A stretch of DNA of 64,000 nt. Origin: Burkholderiales bacterium PBB6 (GTDB lineage Bacteria > Pseudomonadota > Gammaproteobacteria > Burkholderiales > Burkholderiaceae_C). Below the pieces are notes generated by a model. It did no database searches and was not told the origin of the DNA. It worked only from the letters and a program-made list of their open reading frames with translations. Of this stretch, positions 48,269 to 58,555 are shown in pieces. The stretch lies in assembly GCA_002255925.1 (NCBI GenBank), contig NKIH01000008.1:1-64000 (forward strand), read 5' to 3'. Position 1 is the first letter of the stretch; the number at the start of each line of letters is the position of its first letter. Both the position numbers and the translations under genes were made by a program.

Positions 48269-50389
48269 ATGTCAGATCTCACAGTGATGGACACGGACGA
48301 GGCTGCGGCAGCACCCGCCGAAGGCCAGTTCGTGAGTTTTCCGGATTCACCGTTCCAGCTGTTTCAGCCCTATCCGCCGGCAGGTGATCAGCCCACGGCG
48401 ATCGACCAGCTGGTCGAGGGCATCGACGACGGCCTGGCCTACCAGACCCTGCTGGGCGTGACGGGCTCGGGCAAGACCTTCACGATGGCCAATGTCATCG
48501 CCCGGGCAGGGCGCCCGGCGATCGTGTTTGCGCCAAACAAGACCCTGGCCGCGCAGTTGTATTCGGAGTTCCGCGAGTTCTTCCCGAAGAACGCCGTGGA
48601 GTACTTCGTCAGCTACTACGACTACTACCAGCCCGAGGCCTATGTGCCGCAGCGCGACCTGTTCATCGAGAAGGACAGCGCGATCAACGAGCACATCGAA
48701 CAGATGCGGCTCTCGGCCACCAAGAGCGTGCTGGAGCGGCGCGACACCATCATCGTGGCGTCGGTCAGTGCCATCTACGGCATCGGCAAGCCTGAGGACT
48801 ACACCCAGATGCGCTTCATGCTGCGGGTGGGCGACAAGATGGGCCAGCGCGATGTGATCGCCCAGCTCATCCGCATGCAGTACACCCGCAACGAAACCGA
48901 CTTTTCGCGGGGCACGTTCCGGGTGCGCGGCGACACGATCGACGTGTTCCCGGCCGAGCACTCCGAGCTGGCCGTGCGCCTGGAGCTGTTTGACGATGAG
49001 GTGGAGACACTCTCGCTGCTCGATCCGCTGACCGGCCGCGTGCGCCAGAAGGTGCCGCGCTTCACCATCTACCCGTCGAGCCATTACGTGACGCCGCGCG
49101 AACGCGTGCTGACCGCGCTCGACAGCATCAAGGCGGAGCTGCGCGAGCGGGTCGACCAGTTCGTGAAGGACGGCAAGCTGGTGGAAGCCCAGCGCATCGA
49201 GCAGCGCACGCGCTTCGACATCGAGATGCTGCAGGAGGTGGGCCACTGCAAGGGCATCGAGAACTACACGCGACACATGTCGGGTGCGGCGCCGGGTGAT
49301 CCGCCGCCCACGATGGTGGACTACATGCCGCGCGACGCGCTGATGTTCCTCGACGAAAGCCATGTGCTGATCGGCCAGTTCGGCGGCATGTACAACGGTG
49401 ACCGCGCGCGCAAATCGACGCTTGTGGAATACGGTTTCCGCCTGCCGAGCGCGATGGACAACCGGCCGCTGAAGTTCGCCGAGTTCGAGACCAAGATGCG
49501 CCAATGCGTGTTCGTGTCGGCCACGCCCGCCGACTACGAGAAGACGCATGCCGGCCAGGTGGTGGAGCAGCTGGTGCGCCCGACCGGCCTGGTCGACCCG
49601 CTGGTGGAAGTGCGCCCGGCTGGTCACCAGGTCGATGACGTTCTGCAGGAAATCCGCTTGACCACCGAGGTGGGTGAGCGCGTGTTGATCACGACGCTGA
49701 CCAAGCGCATGGCCGAGCAGCTGACCGACTACCTGACCGAAAACGGCGTGAAGGTGCGCTACCTGCACTCCGACATCGACACGGTGGAGCGGGTTGAAAT
49801 CCTGCGTGACCTGCGTCTGGGCACCTTCGACGTGCTGGTCGGCATCAACTTGCTGCGTGAGGGCCTGGACATTCCCGAGGTGTCCCTCGTGGCGATTCTG
49901 GATGCCGACAAGGAAGGTTTCCTGCGGTCCGAGCGCAGCCTGGTGCAGACCATCGGCCGCGCCGCCCGCAATGTGAACGGCCGGGCGATTCTGTATGGTG
50001 ACCGCATCACCGAATCGATGCGCAAGGCCATTGACGAAACCGCCCGTCGCCGCGCCAAGCAGATCGCCTTCAATGAAGCCAACGGCATCGTGCCGCGCGG
50101 CATCCACAAGAAGGTCAAGGAGATGATCGACGGGGTCATCGTCGACAAGTCGGGCAAGGACGACTTGCGCCTGGCGCAGCAGGCCGCCGAGGTCGAGACG
50201 CTGTCCGAGAAGGACCTGGGCAAGCGCATCAAGGCGCTCGAAAAGCAGATGCTGGAGCATGCCCGCAGCCTGGAGTTCGAGAAGGCCGCGCGCATTCGCG
50301 ATCAGCTCGCCTTGCTGCGTGAGCAGGCCTTTGGCTCGGCTGGCCACGACAGCAACGTCGTGCCGCTCACGGGAACGCGGGGGGCGTGA
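48269..50389 (+). CDS. uvrB: Excinuclease ABC subunit B
   Basis: A 706-residue nucleotide-excision repair helicase that verifies DNA damage handed over by UvrA. Walker A is GVTGSGKT (63-70). The beta-hairpin region is [21 protein letters not shown], quoted only in part here as [10 protein letters not shown]; the DEAD-like motif reads LDESHV, and helicase motifs [15 protein letters not shown] and QTIGRAARN follow. The C-terminal UVR domain ([19 protein letters not shown]) binds UvrC. I chose ATG 48269 with GCGAGGG before it; a frame open to 47966 is antisense to the aminotransferase gene. Its stop overlaps the next start by four bases. LexA control is not evident. Confidence 0.97.
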   Translation: MSDLTVMDTDEAAAAPAEGQFVSFPDSPFQLFQPYPPAGDQPTAIDQLVEGIDDGLAYQTLLGVTGSGKTFTMANVIARAGRPAIVFAPNKTLAAQLYSEFREFFPKNAVEYFVSYYDYYQPEAYVPQRDLFIEKDSAINEHIEQMRLSATKSVLERRDTIIVASVSAIYGIGKPEDYTQMRFMLRVGDKMGQRDVIAQLIRMQYTRNETDFSRGTFRVRGDTIDVFPAEHSELAVRLELFDDEVETLSLLDPLTGRVRQKVPRFTIYPSSHYVTPRERVLTALDSIKAELRERVDQFVKDGKLVEAQRIEQRTRFDIEMLQEVGHCKGIENYTRHMSGAAPGDPPPTMVDYMPRDALMFLDESHVLIGQFGGMYNGDRARKSTLVEYGFRLPSAMDNRPLKFAEFETKMRQCVFVSATPADYEKTHAGQVVEQLVRPTGLVDPLVEVRPAGHQVDDVLQEIRLTTEVGERVLITTLTKRMAEQLTDYLTENGVKVRYLHSDIDTVERVEILRDLRLGTFDVLVGINLLREGLDIPEVSLVAILDADKEGFLRSERSLVQTIGRAARNVNGRAILYGDRITESMRKAIDETARRRAKQIAFNEANGIVPRGIHKKVKEMIDGVIVDKSGKDDLRLAQQAAEVETLSEKDLGKRIKALEKQMLEHARSLEFEKAARIRDQLALLREQAFGSAGHDSNVVPLTGTRGA

Positions 50390-50877
50390 TGACCGGACGG
50401 CCCAAGGCGCCGCCTGTGCTGAAGGTGTTGATGGTGTGCACCGGCAACATCTGCCGGTCGCCCACTGCAGAGGGCGTGTTGCAGCGCCTGGCTGAGCAGG
50501 GCGGGCTGGCGCACCGTGTGCAAGTCGATTCCGCAGGCTTGAGCGCGTATCACGTCGGCGAAGCCCCGGACCGGCGCAGCCAGGCCCATGCCCTGAAGCG
50601 GGGGTATGACTTGTCGAAGCAGCGGGCGCGGCAGGTTTGCGCCGCCGATTTTGAGGAGTTTGACGTGCTGCTGGCCATGGACCGCGGCCAGCTGGACGAG
50701 CTCAAACGCCAGTGTCCACCCGACCGGCAGGCCCGCATTCGCCTGCTGATGGACTACGCCTCGCCCGACATGGGGCGTGAGGTGCCGGACCCGTATTACG
50801 GTGGCGCGGCGGGCTTCGAGGACGTGCTCGACCGGGTGGAAGTGGCCTGTAAGGGCTTCCTGGAACGAGAGTTCTAG
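50386..50877 (+). CDS. Low-molecular-weight protein tyrosine phosphatase
   Basis: A 163-residue phosphatase. The P-loop CTGNICRS starts at nucleophile C17 with R23, and the general acid is D135 (VPDPYYGG). It could act on protein-tyrosine phosphate in exopolysaccharide control, but no cognate kinase or capsule genes stand nearby; here it is only coupled to uvrB (ATGA overlap). In many betaproteobacteria the gene lies just upstream of iscR, as it does here, suggesting a conserved position rather than a shared role. Confidence 0.93.
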   Translation: MMTGRPKAPPVLKVLMVCTGNICRSPTAEGVLQRLAEQGGLAHRVQVDSAGLSAYHVGEAPDRRSQAHALKRGYDLSKQRARQVCAADFEEFDVLLAMDRGQLDELKRQCPPDRQARIRLLMDYASPDMGREVPDPYYGGAAGFEDVLDRVEVACKGFLEREF

Positions 50878-50924
50878 TGGTGCGTTTCGCGTTGTTTGTC
50901 AGCGCCACGGAACCTTCCTGGCGG

Positions 50925-50958
50925 ATACTCGACTAAAAGACTCGGCTTCGCCTATAAT
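50925..50958 (+). promoter_or_regulatory. isc operon promoter with type 1 IscR site
   Basis: A -10 box TATAAT (50953-50958) and a -35-like TCGACT (50929-50934) are 18 bases apart. Overlapping the -35 box, 50925-50949 fits the E. coli type 1 IscR motif (ATASYYGACTRWWWYAGTCRRSTAT) at 21 of 25 positions: ATACTCGACTAAAA, then GACTCGGCTTC. This supports autorepression of the operon by [2Fe-2S]-IscR. The transcript would start about 125 bases before iscR. Confidence 0.7.
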
Positions 50959-51090
50959 TGAGCAATTCACTCGGGAACGCCCGAGGGTTAACCCGGCCAA
51001 GTGGCCGGCGCTGAATTCAGCAAGCCCGACACGTAGGCCACGGCCGGTAGGTTCCGGCGGTGGTGTCCACCGAGTTGACTGGAGAGTCCC

Positions 51091-51624
51091 ATGCGTTTGA
51101 CGACCAAAGGCCGCTTTGCGGTCACCGCGATGATTGATCTGGCCCTGCGCTCGAACAACGGGCCGGTGGCTTTGGCCGCCATCAGCCAGCGTCAGCAGAT
51201 TTCCTTGTCCTACCTGGAACAACTGTTCGGCAAATTGCGTCGCCACGAGCTGGTGGAGAGCACCCGCGGCCCCGGCGGCGGTTATTCCCTGGGCCGCAAG
51301 GCCGATGAGATCAGCGTCGCTGACATCATCGTGGCAGTGGATGAGCCGATTGACGCCACCGGCTGTGGCGGCAAGGAAAACTGCATGGGCGACGACGCCG
51401 GCCGCTGCATGACCCACGAACTCTGGGCGAACCTGAACGCCAAGATGATCGAATACCTGGACTCCATCACGTTGCGCAAGCTGGTGGATGACCAACTGGC
51501 CAAGGGCGTGTCGATCGAGGAGGCGCCGGTCAAGCGCGCCATCTCCAGCACGCCGGTGGTCAAGCCGATCAAGATCACGGCACCGAACTCGGTGTTCGCG
51601 CTCGGCAACGCCTTTTCCAAGTAA
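51091..51624 (+). CDS. iscR: Fe-S cluster assembly transcription regulator IscR
   Basis: A 177-residue Rrf2-family regulator that senses cluster supply with its own [2Fe-2S] cluster and represses the isc operon. A winged-helix domain ([17 protein letters not shown]; recognition region [21 protein letters not shown]) precedes the ligands C92, C98 and C106 with H109 as likely fourth ligand; the third Cys is two residues later than in E. coli (C104, H107). The upstream promoter carries a type 1 IscR motif. It is the first gene of the isc cluster. The C-terminal 40 residues are Pro/Lys-rich and probably disordered. Confidence 0.97.
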   Translation: MRLTTKGRFAVTAMIDLALRSNNGPVALAAISQRQQISLSYLEQLFGKLRRHELVESTRGPGGGYSLGRKADEISVADIIVAVDEPIDATGCGGKENCMGDDAGRCMTHELWANLNAKMIEYLDSITLRKLVDDQLAKGVSIEEAPVKRAISSTPVVKPIKITAPNSVFALGNAFSK

Positions 51625-51693
51625 ACCTGTCGTTTGAGGACACGGCCCGAGGGCGCCGCTGGGCGCAGCCTTGGGCCTCGAGAGCAACACATC

Positions 51694-52914
51694 ATGGACA
51701 TGACCCCGCACTTCCCGATCTACATGGACTACGGCGCCACCACGCCGTGCGACCCGCGCGTCGTTGACGCCATGGTGCCTTGGCTGCGTGAGCACTTCGG
51801 CAACCCGGCATCGCGCAGCCATGCCTGGGGCTGGGAAGCCGAAGAAGCCGTCGAGAAGGCCCGCGTGCAAGTGGCCGATCTGGTGGGCGCTGACCCGCGT
51901 GAAATCGTCTGGACCTCCGGCGCCACCGAGTCGATCAACCTGGCCCTCAAGGGCGCTGCGCACTTCTACCAGAGCAAGGGCAAGCACCTCATCACGCTGA
52001 AGACCGAGCACAAGGCTGTGCTCGACAGCATGCGTGAACTGGAACGACAGGGCTTCGAGGTGACCTACCTCGACGTGCAAGCCGATGGCCTGCTGGATTT
52101 CGAGTCGTTCAAGGCGGCCATCCGCCCCGACACCATCCTGGCTTCGGTGCTGTTCGTCAACAACGAGATCGGCGTCATTCAAGACATCGAAGCGCTGGGC
52201 AACCTGTGCCGTGAGCGCGGCGTGCTGTTCCATGTGGATGCAGCGCAAGCCACGGGCAAGGTCGCGATCGATCTGTCCAAGCTGCCGGTCGACCTGATGA
52301 GCCTGGCCTCGCACAAGACCTACGGTCCGAAGGGCATCGGCGCGCTGTATGTGCGCCGCAAGCCGCGTGTGCGCCTGGAAGCCCAGATGCACGGCGGTGG
52401 CCATGAGCGCGGCATGCGTTCGGGCTCGCTGGCCACGCACCAGATCGTCGGCATGGGTGAAGCCTTCCGCATCGCCAAGGCTGAAATGGCCGATGAGCAT
52501 GTGCGCATCAAGGCGCTGCATGATCGTCTGGTCAAGGGCCTGTCGGAGATCGAGCAGACCTTCATCAACGGCGACATCACCCGCCGCGTGCCGCACAACC
52601 TCAACATCTCGTTCAACTTCGTCGAAGGTGAATCGCTGATCATGGGCGTCAAGGGCCTGGCGGTGTCTTCCGGCTCCGCCTGCACCTCGGCCAGCCTGGA
52701 ACCCAGCTATGTGCTGCGCGCCCTGGGCCGCAGCGACGAGTTGGCGCACTCCAGCCTGCGCATGACCATCGGCCGCTTCACGACCGAAGAGGAAATCGAC
52801 TACGCGATCGCGACCCTGAAGGACCGCGTCGCCAAGCTGCGCGAACTCTCGCCCCTGTGGGACATGTTCAAGGATGGCATCGACATCTCGACCATCCAAT
52901 GGGCCGCCCACTGA
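51694..52914 (+). CDS. iscS: Cysteine desulfurase IscS
   Basis: A 406-residue PLP enzyme that takes sulfur from cysteine for Fe-S clusters and tRNA thiolation. PLP Lys is K208 ([11 protein letters not shown]); the mobile sulfur-carrying Cys is in [14 protein letters not shown] (E. coli C328 equivalent). [10 protein letters not shown] is the cofactor aspartate motif. I chose ATG 51694; an upstream open frame to 51634 has no family support. The length matches E. coli (404). It follows iscR by 69 bases. Confidence 0.98.
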   Translation: MDMTPHFPIYMDYGATTPCDPRVVDAMVPWLREHFGNPASRSHAWGWEAEEAVEKARVQVADLVGADPREIVWTSGATESINLALKGAAHFYQSKGKHLITLKTEHKAVLDSMRELERQGFEVTYLDVQADGLLDFESFKAAIRPDTILASVLFVNNEIGVIQDIEALGNLCRERGVLFHVDAAQATGKVAIDLSKLPVDLMSLASHKTYGPKGIGALYVRRKPRVRLEAQMHGGGHERGMRSGSLATHQIVGMGEAFRIAKAEMADEHVRIKALHDRLVKGLSEIEQTFINGDITRRVPHNLNISFNFVEGESLIMGVKGLAVSSGSACTSASLEPSYVLRALGRSDELAHSSLRMTIGRFTTEEEIDYAIATLKDRVAKLRELSPLWDMFKDGIDISTIQWAAH

Positions 52915-52938
52915 TCTCGAAAATTCGGAGTACACACC

Positions 52939-53346
52939 ATGGCATACAGCGACAAGGTCATTGACCACTACGAAAACCCCCGCAACGTCGGCGCCTTCGA
53001 AAAGGGCGATGACGATGTCGGTACCGGCATGGTGGGCGCACCGGCCTGCGGCGACGTGATGAAGCTGCAGATCAAGGTCAACGCCGCCACCGGCCTGATC
53101 GAAGACGCGCGCTTCAAGACCTATGGCTGCGGCTCGGCGATTGCCTCGTCGTCGCTGGTGACCGAGTGGGTCAAGGGCAAGACCCTGGACCAGGCGCTCG
53201 ACATCAAGAACACCCACATCGCCGAAGAGCTGGCGCTGCCGCCGGTGAAGATCCACTGCTCCATCCTGGCTGAAGACGCCATCAAGGCAGCCGTGGATGA
53301 CTACAAGTCGCGCCACGGCGCCACCGAGCAGGCGAAGGCAGGCTGA
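52939..53346 (+). CDS. iscU: Fe-S cluster scaffold IscU
   Basis: A 135-residue scaffold on which IscS and frataxin/ferredoxin build [2Fe-2S] clusters. The three ligands are C37 (GAPACGDVM), C64 (YGCGSAIASS) and C107 (KIHCSILAED), next to the HscA-recognition motif LPPVK (100-104). The catalytic His/Asp environment is intact. Short intergenic spacing (24 bases after iscS) fits one operon. Confidence 0.98.
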   Translation: MAYSDKVIDHYENPRNVGAFEKGDDDVGTGMVGAPACGDVMKLQIKVNAATGLIEDARFKTYGCGSAIASSSLVTEWVKGKTLDQALDIKNTHIAEELALPPVKIHCSILAEDAIKAAVDDYKSRHGATEQAKAG

Positions 53347-53349
53347 CCC

Positions 53350-53673
53350 ATGGCCGTTACCCTGAGTGAGGCGGCTGCCCGCCATGTCACGCGCTACCTG
53401 GCTCGCCGGGGCAAGGGGGTGGGCGTGCGTCTGGGGGTCAAGACCACGGGTTGTTCGGGTCTCGCGTACAAGCTGGAATACGCCGACGACGTGACGCCTG
53501 ACGATGTGGTGTTTGAACACCTGGGCGTGAAGGTCCTGATCGACCCGAAGAGCCTGCCTTACCTCGACGGTACCGAGCTCGATTTCGTGCGCGAAGGCCT
53601 GAACGAAGGCTTCAAGTTCCACAACCCGCGCGAGAAAGATCGCTGCGGTTGCGGAGAATCTTTCCGCGTCTGA
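53350..53673 (+). CDS. iscA: A-type Fe-S carrier IscA
   Basis: A 107-residue carrier that delivers clusters or iron to target proteins. The three ligands C35 (TTGCSGLAY), C99 and C101 (CGCGESF) stand at the E. coli positions. It starts three bases after the iscU stop. The 96 bases after its stop contain a strong hairpin, after which a GNAT gene replaces the expected hscB. Confidence 0.97.
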   Translation: MAVTLSEAAARHVTRYLARRGKGVGVRLGVKTTGCSGLAYKLEYADDVTPDDVVFEHLGVKVLIDPKSLPYLDGTELDFVREGLNEGFKFHNPREKDRCGCGESFRV

Positions 53674-53719
53674 GTCGAGACGTCACACCCACACCGGCCG
53701 CCCTTCGAGGCGGGCCGAC

Positions 53720-53747
53720 AGGGCGCGGGGCACCAGGCTCGCGCCCT
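53720..53747 (+). terminator. Hairpin after iscA, possible attenuator
   Basis: Perfect 8-bp arms AGGGCGCG / CGCGCCCT with a 12-base loop, followed by only TT, 46 bases after the iscA stop and 22 before the GNAT start. A less perfect GGCC-rich hairpin lies just before it (about 53696-53717). It could reduce transcription of the hscBA-fdx half or stabilise the iscRSUA half. Confidence 0.5.
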
Positions 53748-53769
53748 TTGCATTTCACAGCTCACCGCC

Positions 53770-54264
53770 ATGTCGTCGCTTCCTGCCGTCCAGATCCGAC
53801 CCGAACGTGCTGACCACCCTGCGGTGGTGGCCATGCTGGGCGCGCTGGATGCCTACCTTGCCAGCCTCTACGCGCCCGAGGACAACCACATCCTCGATGT
53901 CCAGGCGCTGCTGCAGCCGGGCATCGATTTTCTGGTGGCCGAGCAGGGCGGCGTGATCGTGGGCTGTGGCGCGTCGCGCACCATGCCCGGCGAGGTAGAC
54001 ACTGGCGGCGCGGCCTACGGCGAGATCAAGCGCATGTTCGTTCAGCCGGCTGCACGCGGCCAGCGCATCGCCGAGCAGCTGCTGCAGATGCTGGAACAAC
54101 GCCTGGCTGAGCGCGGCGTGCACCTCGCCACGCTGGAAACCGGCAAGGACCAGCTCGAAGCCGTGCGCCTGTATGAGCGCTGCGGCTATGTGCGCCGTGC
54201 GGCCTTTGGCGGCTATCCGGACAACGGCTTGTCCCTGTTCCTTGAGAAGCACTTGTCGGCATGA
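53770..54264 (+). CDS. GNAT family N-acetyltransferase within the isc operon
   Basis: A 164-residue acetyltransferase. The acetyl-CoA motif A is IKRMFVQPAARGQRIAEQLL (Q/R-x-x-G-x pattern, about 89-108), and motif B is LYERCGYVRR. Substrate unknown. It lies between iscA and hscB and overlaps hscB by four bases (ATGA), so it is translated with the chaperone genes. This is not part of the standard isc set, and no known isc role exists for it; it may simply be inserted, or may modify an isc component. Composition matches the neighbours, with no sign of recent transfer. Confidence 0.9.
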   Translation: MSSLPAVQIRPERADHPAVVAMLGALDAYLASLYAPEDNHILDVQALLQPGIDFLVAEQGGVIVGCGASRTMPGEVDTGGAAYGEIKRMFVQPAARGQRIAEQLLQMLEQRLAERGVHLATLETGKDQLEAVRLYERCGYVRRAAFGGYPDNGLSLFLEKHLSA

Positions 54265-54779
54265 ACCTCCAGGACGACGACTTCACGCTCTTCGGGCTGC
54301 CCCAGCAGTTCGCACTCGACCGTGCTGCGCTCGACGCGCGCTGGCGCGAGTTGCAGGGCAAGGTTCACCCCGACCGCTTCGCTGCGGAAGGTGCCGCTGC
54401 GCAACGTGTGGCCATGCAGTGGGCGGTGCGCGTGAACGAGGCCTACCGCCGCCTGAAGGAGCCGCTCAGCCGCGGACAATACCTCTGCGAGTTGCGCGGG
54501 GCGTCAGTGGATGCCGAAAGCAACACCGCCATGCCGCCCGCCTTCCTGATCCAGCAGATGGAATGGCGCGAAGCGCTGGACGACGCTCGAACGCTGCCCG
54601 CCGTCGAGGCCCTGGACGACGAGGTGTCTGCCTTCGAGCGCCAGTTGCAGACCGACCTCGGCCGCATGCTGGACGAACACAACAACGCGGCAGCTGCCGC
54701 CCAACAGGTTCGCGCACTGATGTTCGTGAACCGTTTCCGGTCTGACCTCGCACGTCGACTGGATGCCTTCGAGACCTGA
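54261..54779 (+). CDS. hscB: Co-chaperone HscB
   Basis: A 172-residue J-domain protein that brings IscU to HscA and stimulates its ATPase. The HPD motif is H36-P37-D38 (GKVHPDRF). The C-terminal helical domain, residues about 85-165, binds IscU. The ATG overlaps the GNAT stop. The hscA start is seven bases after its stop. Confidence 0.95.
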   Translation: MNLQDDDFTLFGLPQQFALDRAALDARWRELQGKVHPDRFAAEGAAAQRVAMQWAVRVNEAYRRLKEPLSRGQYLCELRGASVDAESNTAMPPAFLIQQMEWREALDDARTLPAVEALDDEVSAFERQLQTDLGRMLDEHNNAAAAAQQVRALMFVNRFRSDLARRLDAFET

Positions 54780-54786
54780 TTCCGCC

Positions 54787-56643
54787 ATGGCACTGCTTCA
54801 AATTTCAGAACCCGGCCAGGCGCCGGACCCGCACCAACGCCGCATCGCGATCGGCATCGACCTGGGCACGACCAACTCCCTGGTGGCCTCGGTGCGGCAC
54901 GGTGTGGCGGAGTGCCTGCCGGATGCACAAGCCCGCGTGATGCTGCCCTCGGTGGTGCGTTACCTGGCAGGGCAGGGCCGCCAGATTGGTTGGGACGCCG
55001 CGGCTGCGCAGGCGGAAGACCCGGAGAACACGCTGGTATCGGTGAAGCGGTTCATGGGGCGGGCACTGGCTGACGTGCATGGTCATGCCGGCTTGCCCTA
55101 TCAATTTGTTGATCAGCCCGGCATGGTGGCGATCAACACGGTGCAAGGCGTGAAGTCGCCGGTGGAGGTGTCGGCCGAGATCCTCGCCACGCTGCGCTTC
55201 CGGGCTGAAGACACGTTTGATGACGACGTTTTCGGCGCCGTGATCACCGTGCCGGCGTATTTTGATGATGCCCAGCGCCAGGCCACGAAGGACGCCGCCC
55301 AGCTGGCGGGCCTGAACGTGCTGCGCCTGATCAATGAGCCTACGGCCGCTGCGGTGGCTTACGGCTTGGAGAACGGCAGCGAAGGCCTGTATGCGGTGTA
55401 CGACCTCGGCGGTGGCACCTTCGACATTTCGCTGTTGCGCCTGGCGCGCGGCGTGTTCGAAGTGGTGGCCACGGGCGGGGATGCTGCACTGGGCGGCGAT
55501 GACTTTGACCACGCGCTGGCCGATTGGGCTGCGGCCCAGGCCGGTGTGGTGATCAGCAGCCCGCTGGACAAGCGCGGCCTGCTGGTGGCTGCCCGCGCTG
55601 CCAAGGAAGCCCTGACCGACCAGCCCGAGACGGTGCTGCACGCCCATGTGGGCGGCACTGAATTGCGTGTGCCGGTGACCCGCGCCGGTTTTGATGCATT
55701 GACCCGCCCGCTGCTGGACCGCACGCTGTCGGCCGTGCGCAAGGCCCTGCGTGATGCCCGCGTGACCCGCGACGACGTGCAGGGCGTGGTGATGGTGGGC
55801 GGCTCGACCCGCATGCCGGCCGTCCGCCTGGCCGTGGGTGAATTTTTTGGCCGCGAACCGTTGACCAATGTGAACCCGGACGAGGTGGTGGTCATCGGTG
55901 CCGCCATCCAGGCCAATGCGCTGGCTGGCAATGCGGTGGACGGTGAGCTGCTGCTGCTCGACGTGATCCCGCTGTCACTGGGCCTGGAAACGATGGGCGG
56001 ACTGGTTGAGCGCGTGATTGAGCGCAACACCACCATCCCGGTCGCCAAGGCGCAAGACTTCACCACCTTCAAGGACGGCCAGACGGCGATGGCCGTGCAT
56101 GTGCTGCAAGGCGAGCGTGAGCTGGTCAGCGAGTGCCGCTCGCTCGCGCGTTTCGAGCTGCGCGGCATTCCGCCGATGGTGGCGGGTGCCGCCCGCATTC
56201 GCGTCACCTTCCAGGTTGATGCCGACGGCCTGCTGGGCGTCACCGCCAAGGAGCTGATCTCCGGCGTCGAGGCTGCGGTGCAGATCAAGCCCAGTTACGG
56301 CCTGGCTGATGACGACATCGCCCGCATGCTGAAAGACGGCTTCGCCAGCGCAGAAGCCGACATGGAAGCGCGCAAACTGCGCGAAGCCCGGGTGGAGGCG
56401 CAGCGCATGGACCTGGCCACGCGCGCTGCCCTGCAAGCCGACGCCGACCTGCTGGAGCACGGCGAGTTGGCCGCCATCCACACGCAGCTGACGCAGCTGC
56501 AACTCACCGCTGCCGGCGAATCTGCCGACGCCATCAACGACGCGGTTGAGGCCCTGGCGAAGGGCACTGAATCATTCGCGGCTGCCCGCATGAACCGCGG
56601 CATCCAGGCCGCGCTGACCGGCCGCAGCCTCGACACGCTCTGA
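54787..56643 (+). CDS. hscA: Fe-S assembly chaperone HscA
   Basis: A 618-residue Hsp70-class chaperone specialised for IscU. Nucleotide-binding signatures: [14 protein letters not shown] near residue 22, [14 protein letters not shown] and [14 protein letters not shown]; the substrate-binding domain follows (about 385-500) and a helical lid ends it. Length matches E. coli HscA (616), shorter than DnaK. I chose ATG 54787; an ATG at 54763 would extend into hscB. Confidence 0.97.
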   Translation: MALLQISEPGQAPDPHQRRIAIGIDLGTTNSLVASVRHGVAECLPDAQARVMLPSVVRYLAGQGRQIGWDAAAAQAEDPENTLVSVKRFMGRALADVHGHAGLPYQFVDQPGMVAINTVQGVKSPVEVSAEILATLRFRAEDTFDDDVFGAVITVPAYFDDAQRQATKDAAQLAGLNVLRLINEPTAAAVAYGLENGSEGLYAVYDLGGGTFDISLLRLARGVFEVVATGGDAALGGDDFDHALADWAAAQAGVVISSPLDKRGLLVAARAAKEALTDQPETVLHAHVGGTELRVPVTRAGFDALTRPLLDRTLSAVRKALRDARVTRDDVQGVVMVGGSTRMPAVRLAVGEFFGREPLTNVNPDEVVVIGAAIQANALAGNAVDGELLLLDVIPLSLGLETMGGLVERVIERNTTIPVAKAQDFTTFKDGQTAMAVHVLQGERELVSECRSLARFELRGIPPMVAGAARIRVTFQVDADGLLGVTAKELISGVEAAVQIKPSYGLADDDIARMLKDGFASAEADMEARKLREARVEAQRMDLATRAALQADADLLEHGELAAIHTQLTQLQLTAAGESADAINDAVEALAKGTESFAAARMNRGIQAALTGRSLDTL

Positions 56644-56663
56644 ACATCTGAAAGTTGACACCC

Positions 56664-57002
56664 ATGCCTGTGATCCGAATCCTGCCTCACGCAGAACTGT
56701 GCCCCCAGGGCGATGAAATTGAAGCGCCGGCTGGCACCTCGATCTGCGAGGCGCTGGTGGAAAACGGCATCGCCATCGAGCATGCCTGCGAGATGAGCGC
56801 GGCTTGCACCACCTGCCACGTCGTGGTCAAGCAAGGCTTCAATTCGCTGGGTGAACTCGACGAGATCGAGGAAGACCTGCTCGACAAGGCCTGGGGCCTG
56901 ACGCCAACGTCACGCCTGTCGTGTCAGGCGATGCTGAGCAATGAAGACGTGACGATCGAGATCCCGAAGTACACGATCAACCACGCTCGCGAAAACCACT
57001 GA
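56664..57002 (+). CDS. fdx: [2Fe-2S] ferredoxin, isc type
   Basis: A 112-residue adrenodoxin-like ferredoxin that supplies electrons to cluster assembly. The ligands C42, C48, C51 and C87 are at the E. coli Fdx numbers (ACEMSAACTTC ... SRLSCQAM). I chose ATG 56664; TTG 56655 is an upstream option. It closes the cluster; no iscX-like gene follows, and a convergent gene begins right after. Confidence 0.96.
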   Translation: MPVIRILPHAELCPQGDEIEAPAGTSICEALVENGIAIEHACEMSAACTTCHVVVKQGFNSLGELDEIEEDLLDKAWGLTPTSRLSCQAMLSNEDVTIEIPKYTINHARENH

Positions 57003-57029
57003 AGGCACGCCGCCTGGGGCGTGCGGGCC

Positions 57030-57293
57030 TCAGGCCCGGCGCAGCCAGGTGGGCAGCAAGGCGGGCAGACGCCACCGGCTGATGATCTCGGGGCGCTCGG
57101 TCACCTCGAGCAGTTCTTCGGCCGAGAGAAAGTGGATCAGGGCACGCACATCGGCGTTGCTCAAGCCACTGCGCTGGTGCATCTCTGCTTCACAGAGCGC
57201 GCGCTGCGACAAATCGCTGAGCAGGCGTCGGTAAACAATGCGGCGGAACACGGCCGGTAGTTCCGGCCATGCCTTCAACCTGTATTCCTTCAT
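57030..57293 (-). CDS. Small hypothetical protein, 87 residues
   Basis: From ATG 57293, an all-helical, Arg/Leu-rich protein: [20 protein letters not shown], then [35 protein letters not shown] (about 32-66), a helix-turn-helix-like pattern, and [15 protein letters not shown] at the end. It converges on fdx (27-base gap) and is divergent from tsaD (207 bases). No named family recognised. A far longer open frame that includes this gene runs antisense through tsaD and is not real beyond it. Confidence 0.6.
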   Translation of the reverse strand: MKEYRLKAWPELPAVFRRIVYRRLLSDLSQRALCEAEMHQRSGLSNADVRALIHFLSAEELLEVTERPEIISRWRLPALLPTWLRRA

Positions 57294-57500
57294 GGCCCCA
57301 ACGCCCCTTATGGAATTCGTATCAACTGCTGGTGTGCTTTTTGGCACATTTGTGGGCCATTCTGCACCGAGAATCCAGAGGCGTCCCGCATTGAAACCCG
57401 GGTTGGCAAAATCTTGTCGTGCGTGTACGCAAACGGCCACAACGCGCGCCAGCGGGGCCGCGCACCATGTTTCCATCGGTATCACGAGGCCACTCAGCAA

Positions 57501-58532
57501 ATGAACATCCTCGGCTTTGAATCCTCGTGCGACGAGACCGGCGTGGCGCTGGTGCAGACACGCGACGGCGGCCTGCCCGTGCTGCGCGCCCATGCGCTGC
57601 ACAGCCAGATCAGCATGCACCAGGCCTTCGGCGGTGTGGTGCCCGAGCTGGCCTCGCGCGACCACGTGCGCCGCGCCTTGCCACTGACCCGTGAAACCTT
57701 GGATGCCGCCGGTGCGAGGCTTGAAGACGTGGACGTGGTGGCCTTCACCCGCGGTCCCGGCCTGGCGGGCGCCTTGCTGGTGGGCGCGGGCGTGGCCTGT
57801 GCACTGGCTGCGGCGCTGGGCAAACCTACGCTGGGGGTGCATCACCTTGAGGGGCACTTGCTGTCGCCGTTCCTGTCGCCTGACCCACCAGAGTTTCCTT
57901 TCGTGGCCTTGCTGGTGTCGGGTGGTCATACGCAGCTGATGCGCGTGGATGCCGTGGGCAGCTACACCTTGCTCGGCGAGACGATCGACGATGCCGCTGG
58001 TGAGGCTTTCGACAAGTCGGCCAAGCTGCTGGGGCTGGGCTACCCGGGCGGGCCTGCGCTGGCGCGCCTGGCTGAGCAGGGCGACCCCACCGCGTTTGAT
58101 CTGCCGCGGCCGCTGCTGCATCAGCCGAACCTTGATTTTTCGTTCGCCGGCCTGAAAACGGCCGTGGCCACGGCGCTGCGCAAGCTGGGGCCGGAGCCCA
58201 CCGACCAGCAGAAGGCTGATCTGGCGGCCAGCACCCAGGCGGCGATCGTGGAGGTGGTGCTCAAGAAGTCGCTGCGCGCCATGAAGGCGACCGGCCTCAA
58301 GCGTCTGGTGGTGGCCGGTGGCGTGGGTGCCAACCGTGCGCTGCGCGAGCAGCTCAACCTTGCGGTGGCGCGTTTTCATGGTCGCGTGCACTACCCCGAG
58401 CTGCACCTGTGCACCGACAACGGCGCCATGATCGCCATGGCGGCCGCGATGCGCATCCAGGCGGGCCTGGCTTCGCCAGCGCTGGACTACACCTTTGAGG
58501 TGAAGCCGCGCTGGGACCTGGCCAGCGCCTGA
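57501..58532 (+). CDS. tsaD: tRNA N6-adenosine threonylcarbamoyltransferase
   Basis: A 343-residue ASKHA-fold enzyme (formerly Gcp/YgjD) that, with TsaB/E, attaches threonylcarbamoyl to A37 of tRNAs reading ANN codons. The metal-binding HxxxH is H115-H119 ([11 protein letters not shown]); other motifs are [16 protein letters not shown] at the N-terminus, [10 protein letters not shown], and [19 protein letters not shown] 57501 gives the usual start; the open frame reaches 57414. rpsU, its common neighbour, is absent. Confidence 0.97.
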   Translation: MNILGFESSCDETGVALVQTRDGGLPVLRAHALHSQISMHQAFGGVVPELASRDHVRRALPLTRETLDAAGARLEDVDVVAFTRGPGLAGALLVGAGVACALAAALGKPTLGVHHLEGHLLSPFLSPDPPEFPFVALLVSGGHTQLMRVDAVGSYTLLGETIDDAAGEAFDKSAKLLGLGYPGGPALARLAEQGDPTAFDLPRPLLHQPNLDFSFAGLKTAVATALRKLGPEPTDQQKADLAASTQAAIVEVVLKKSLRAMKATGLKRLVVAGGVGANRALREQLNLAVARFHGRVHYPELHLCTDNGAMIAMAAAMRIQAGLASPALDYTFEVKPRWDLASA

Positions 58533-58555
58533 AATCTGATCTGAAAGTATCTGTG

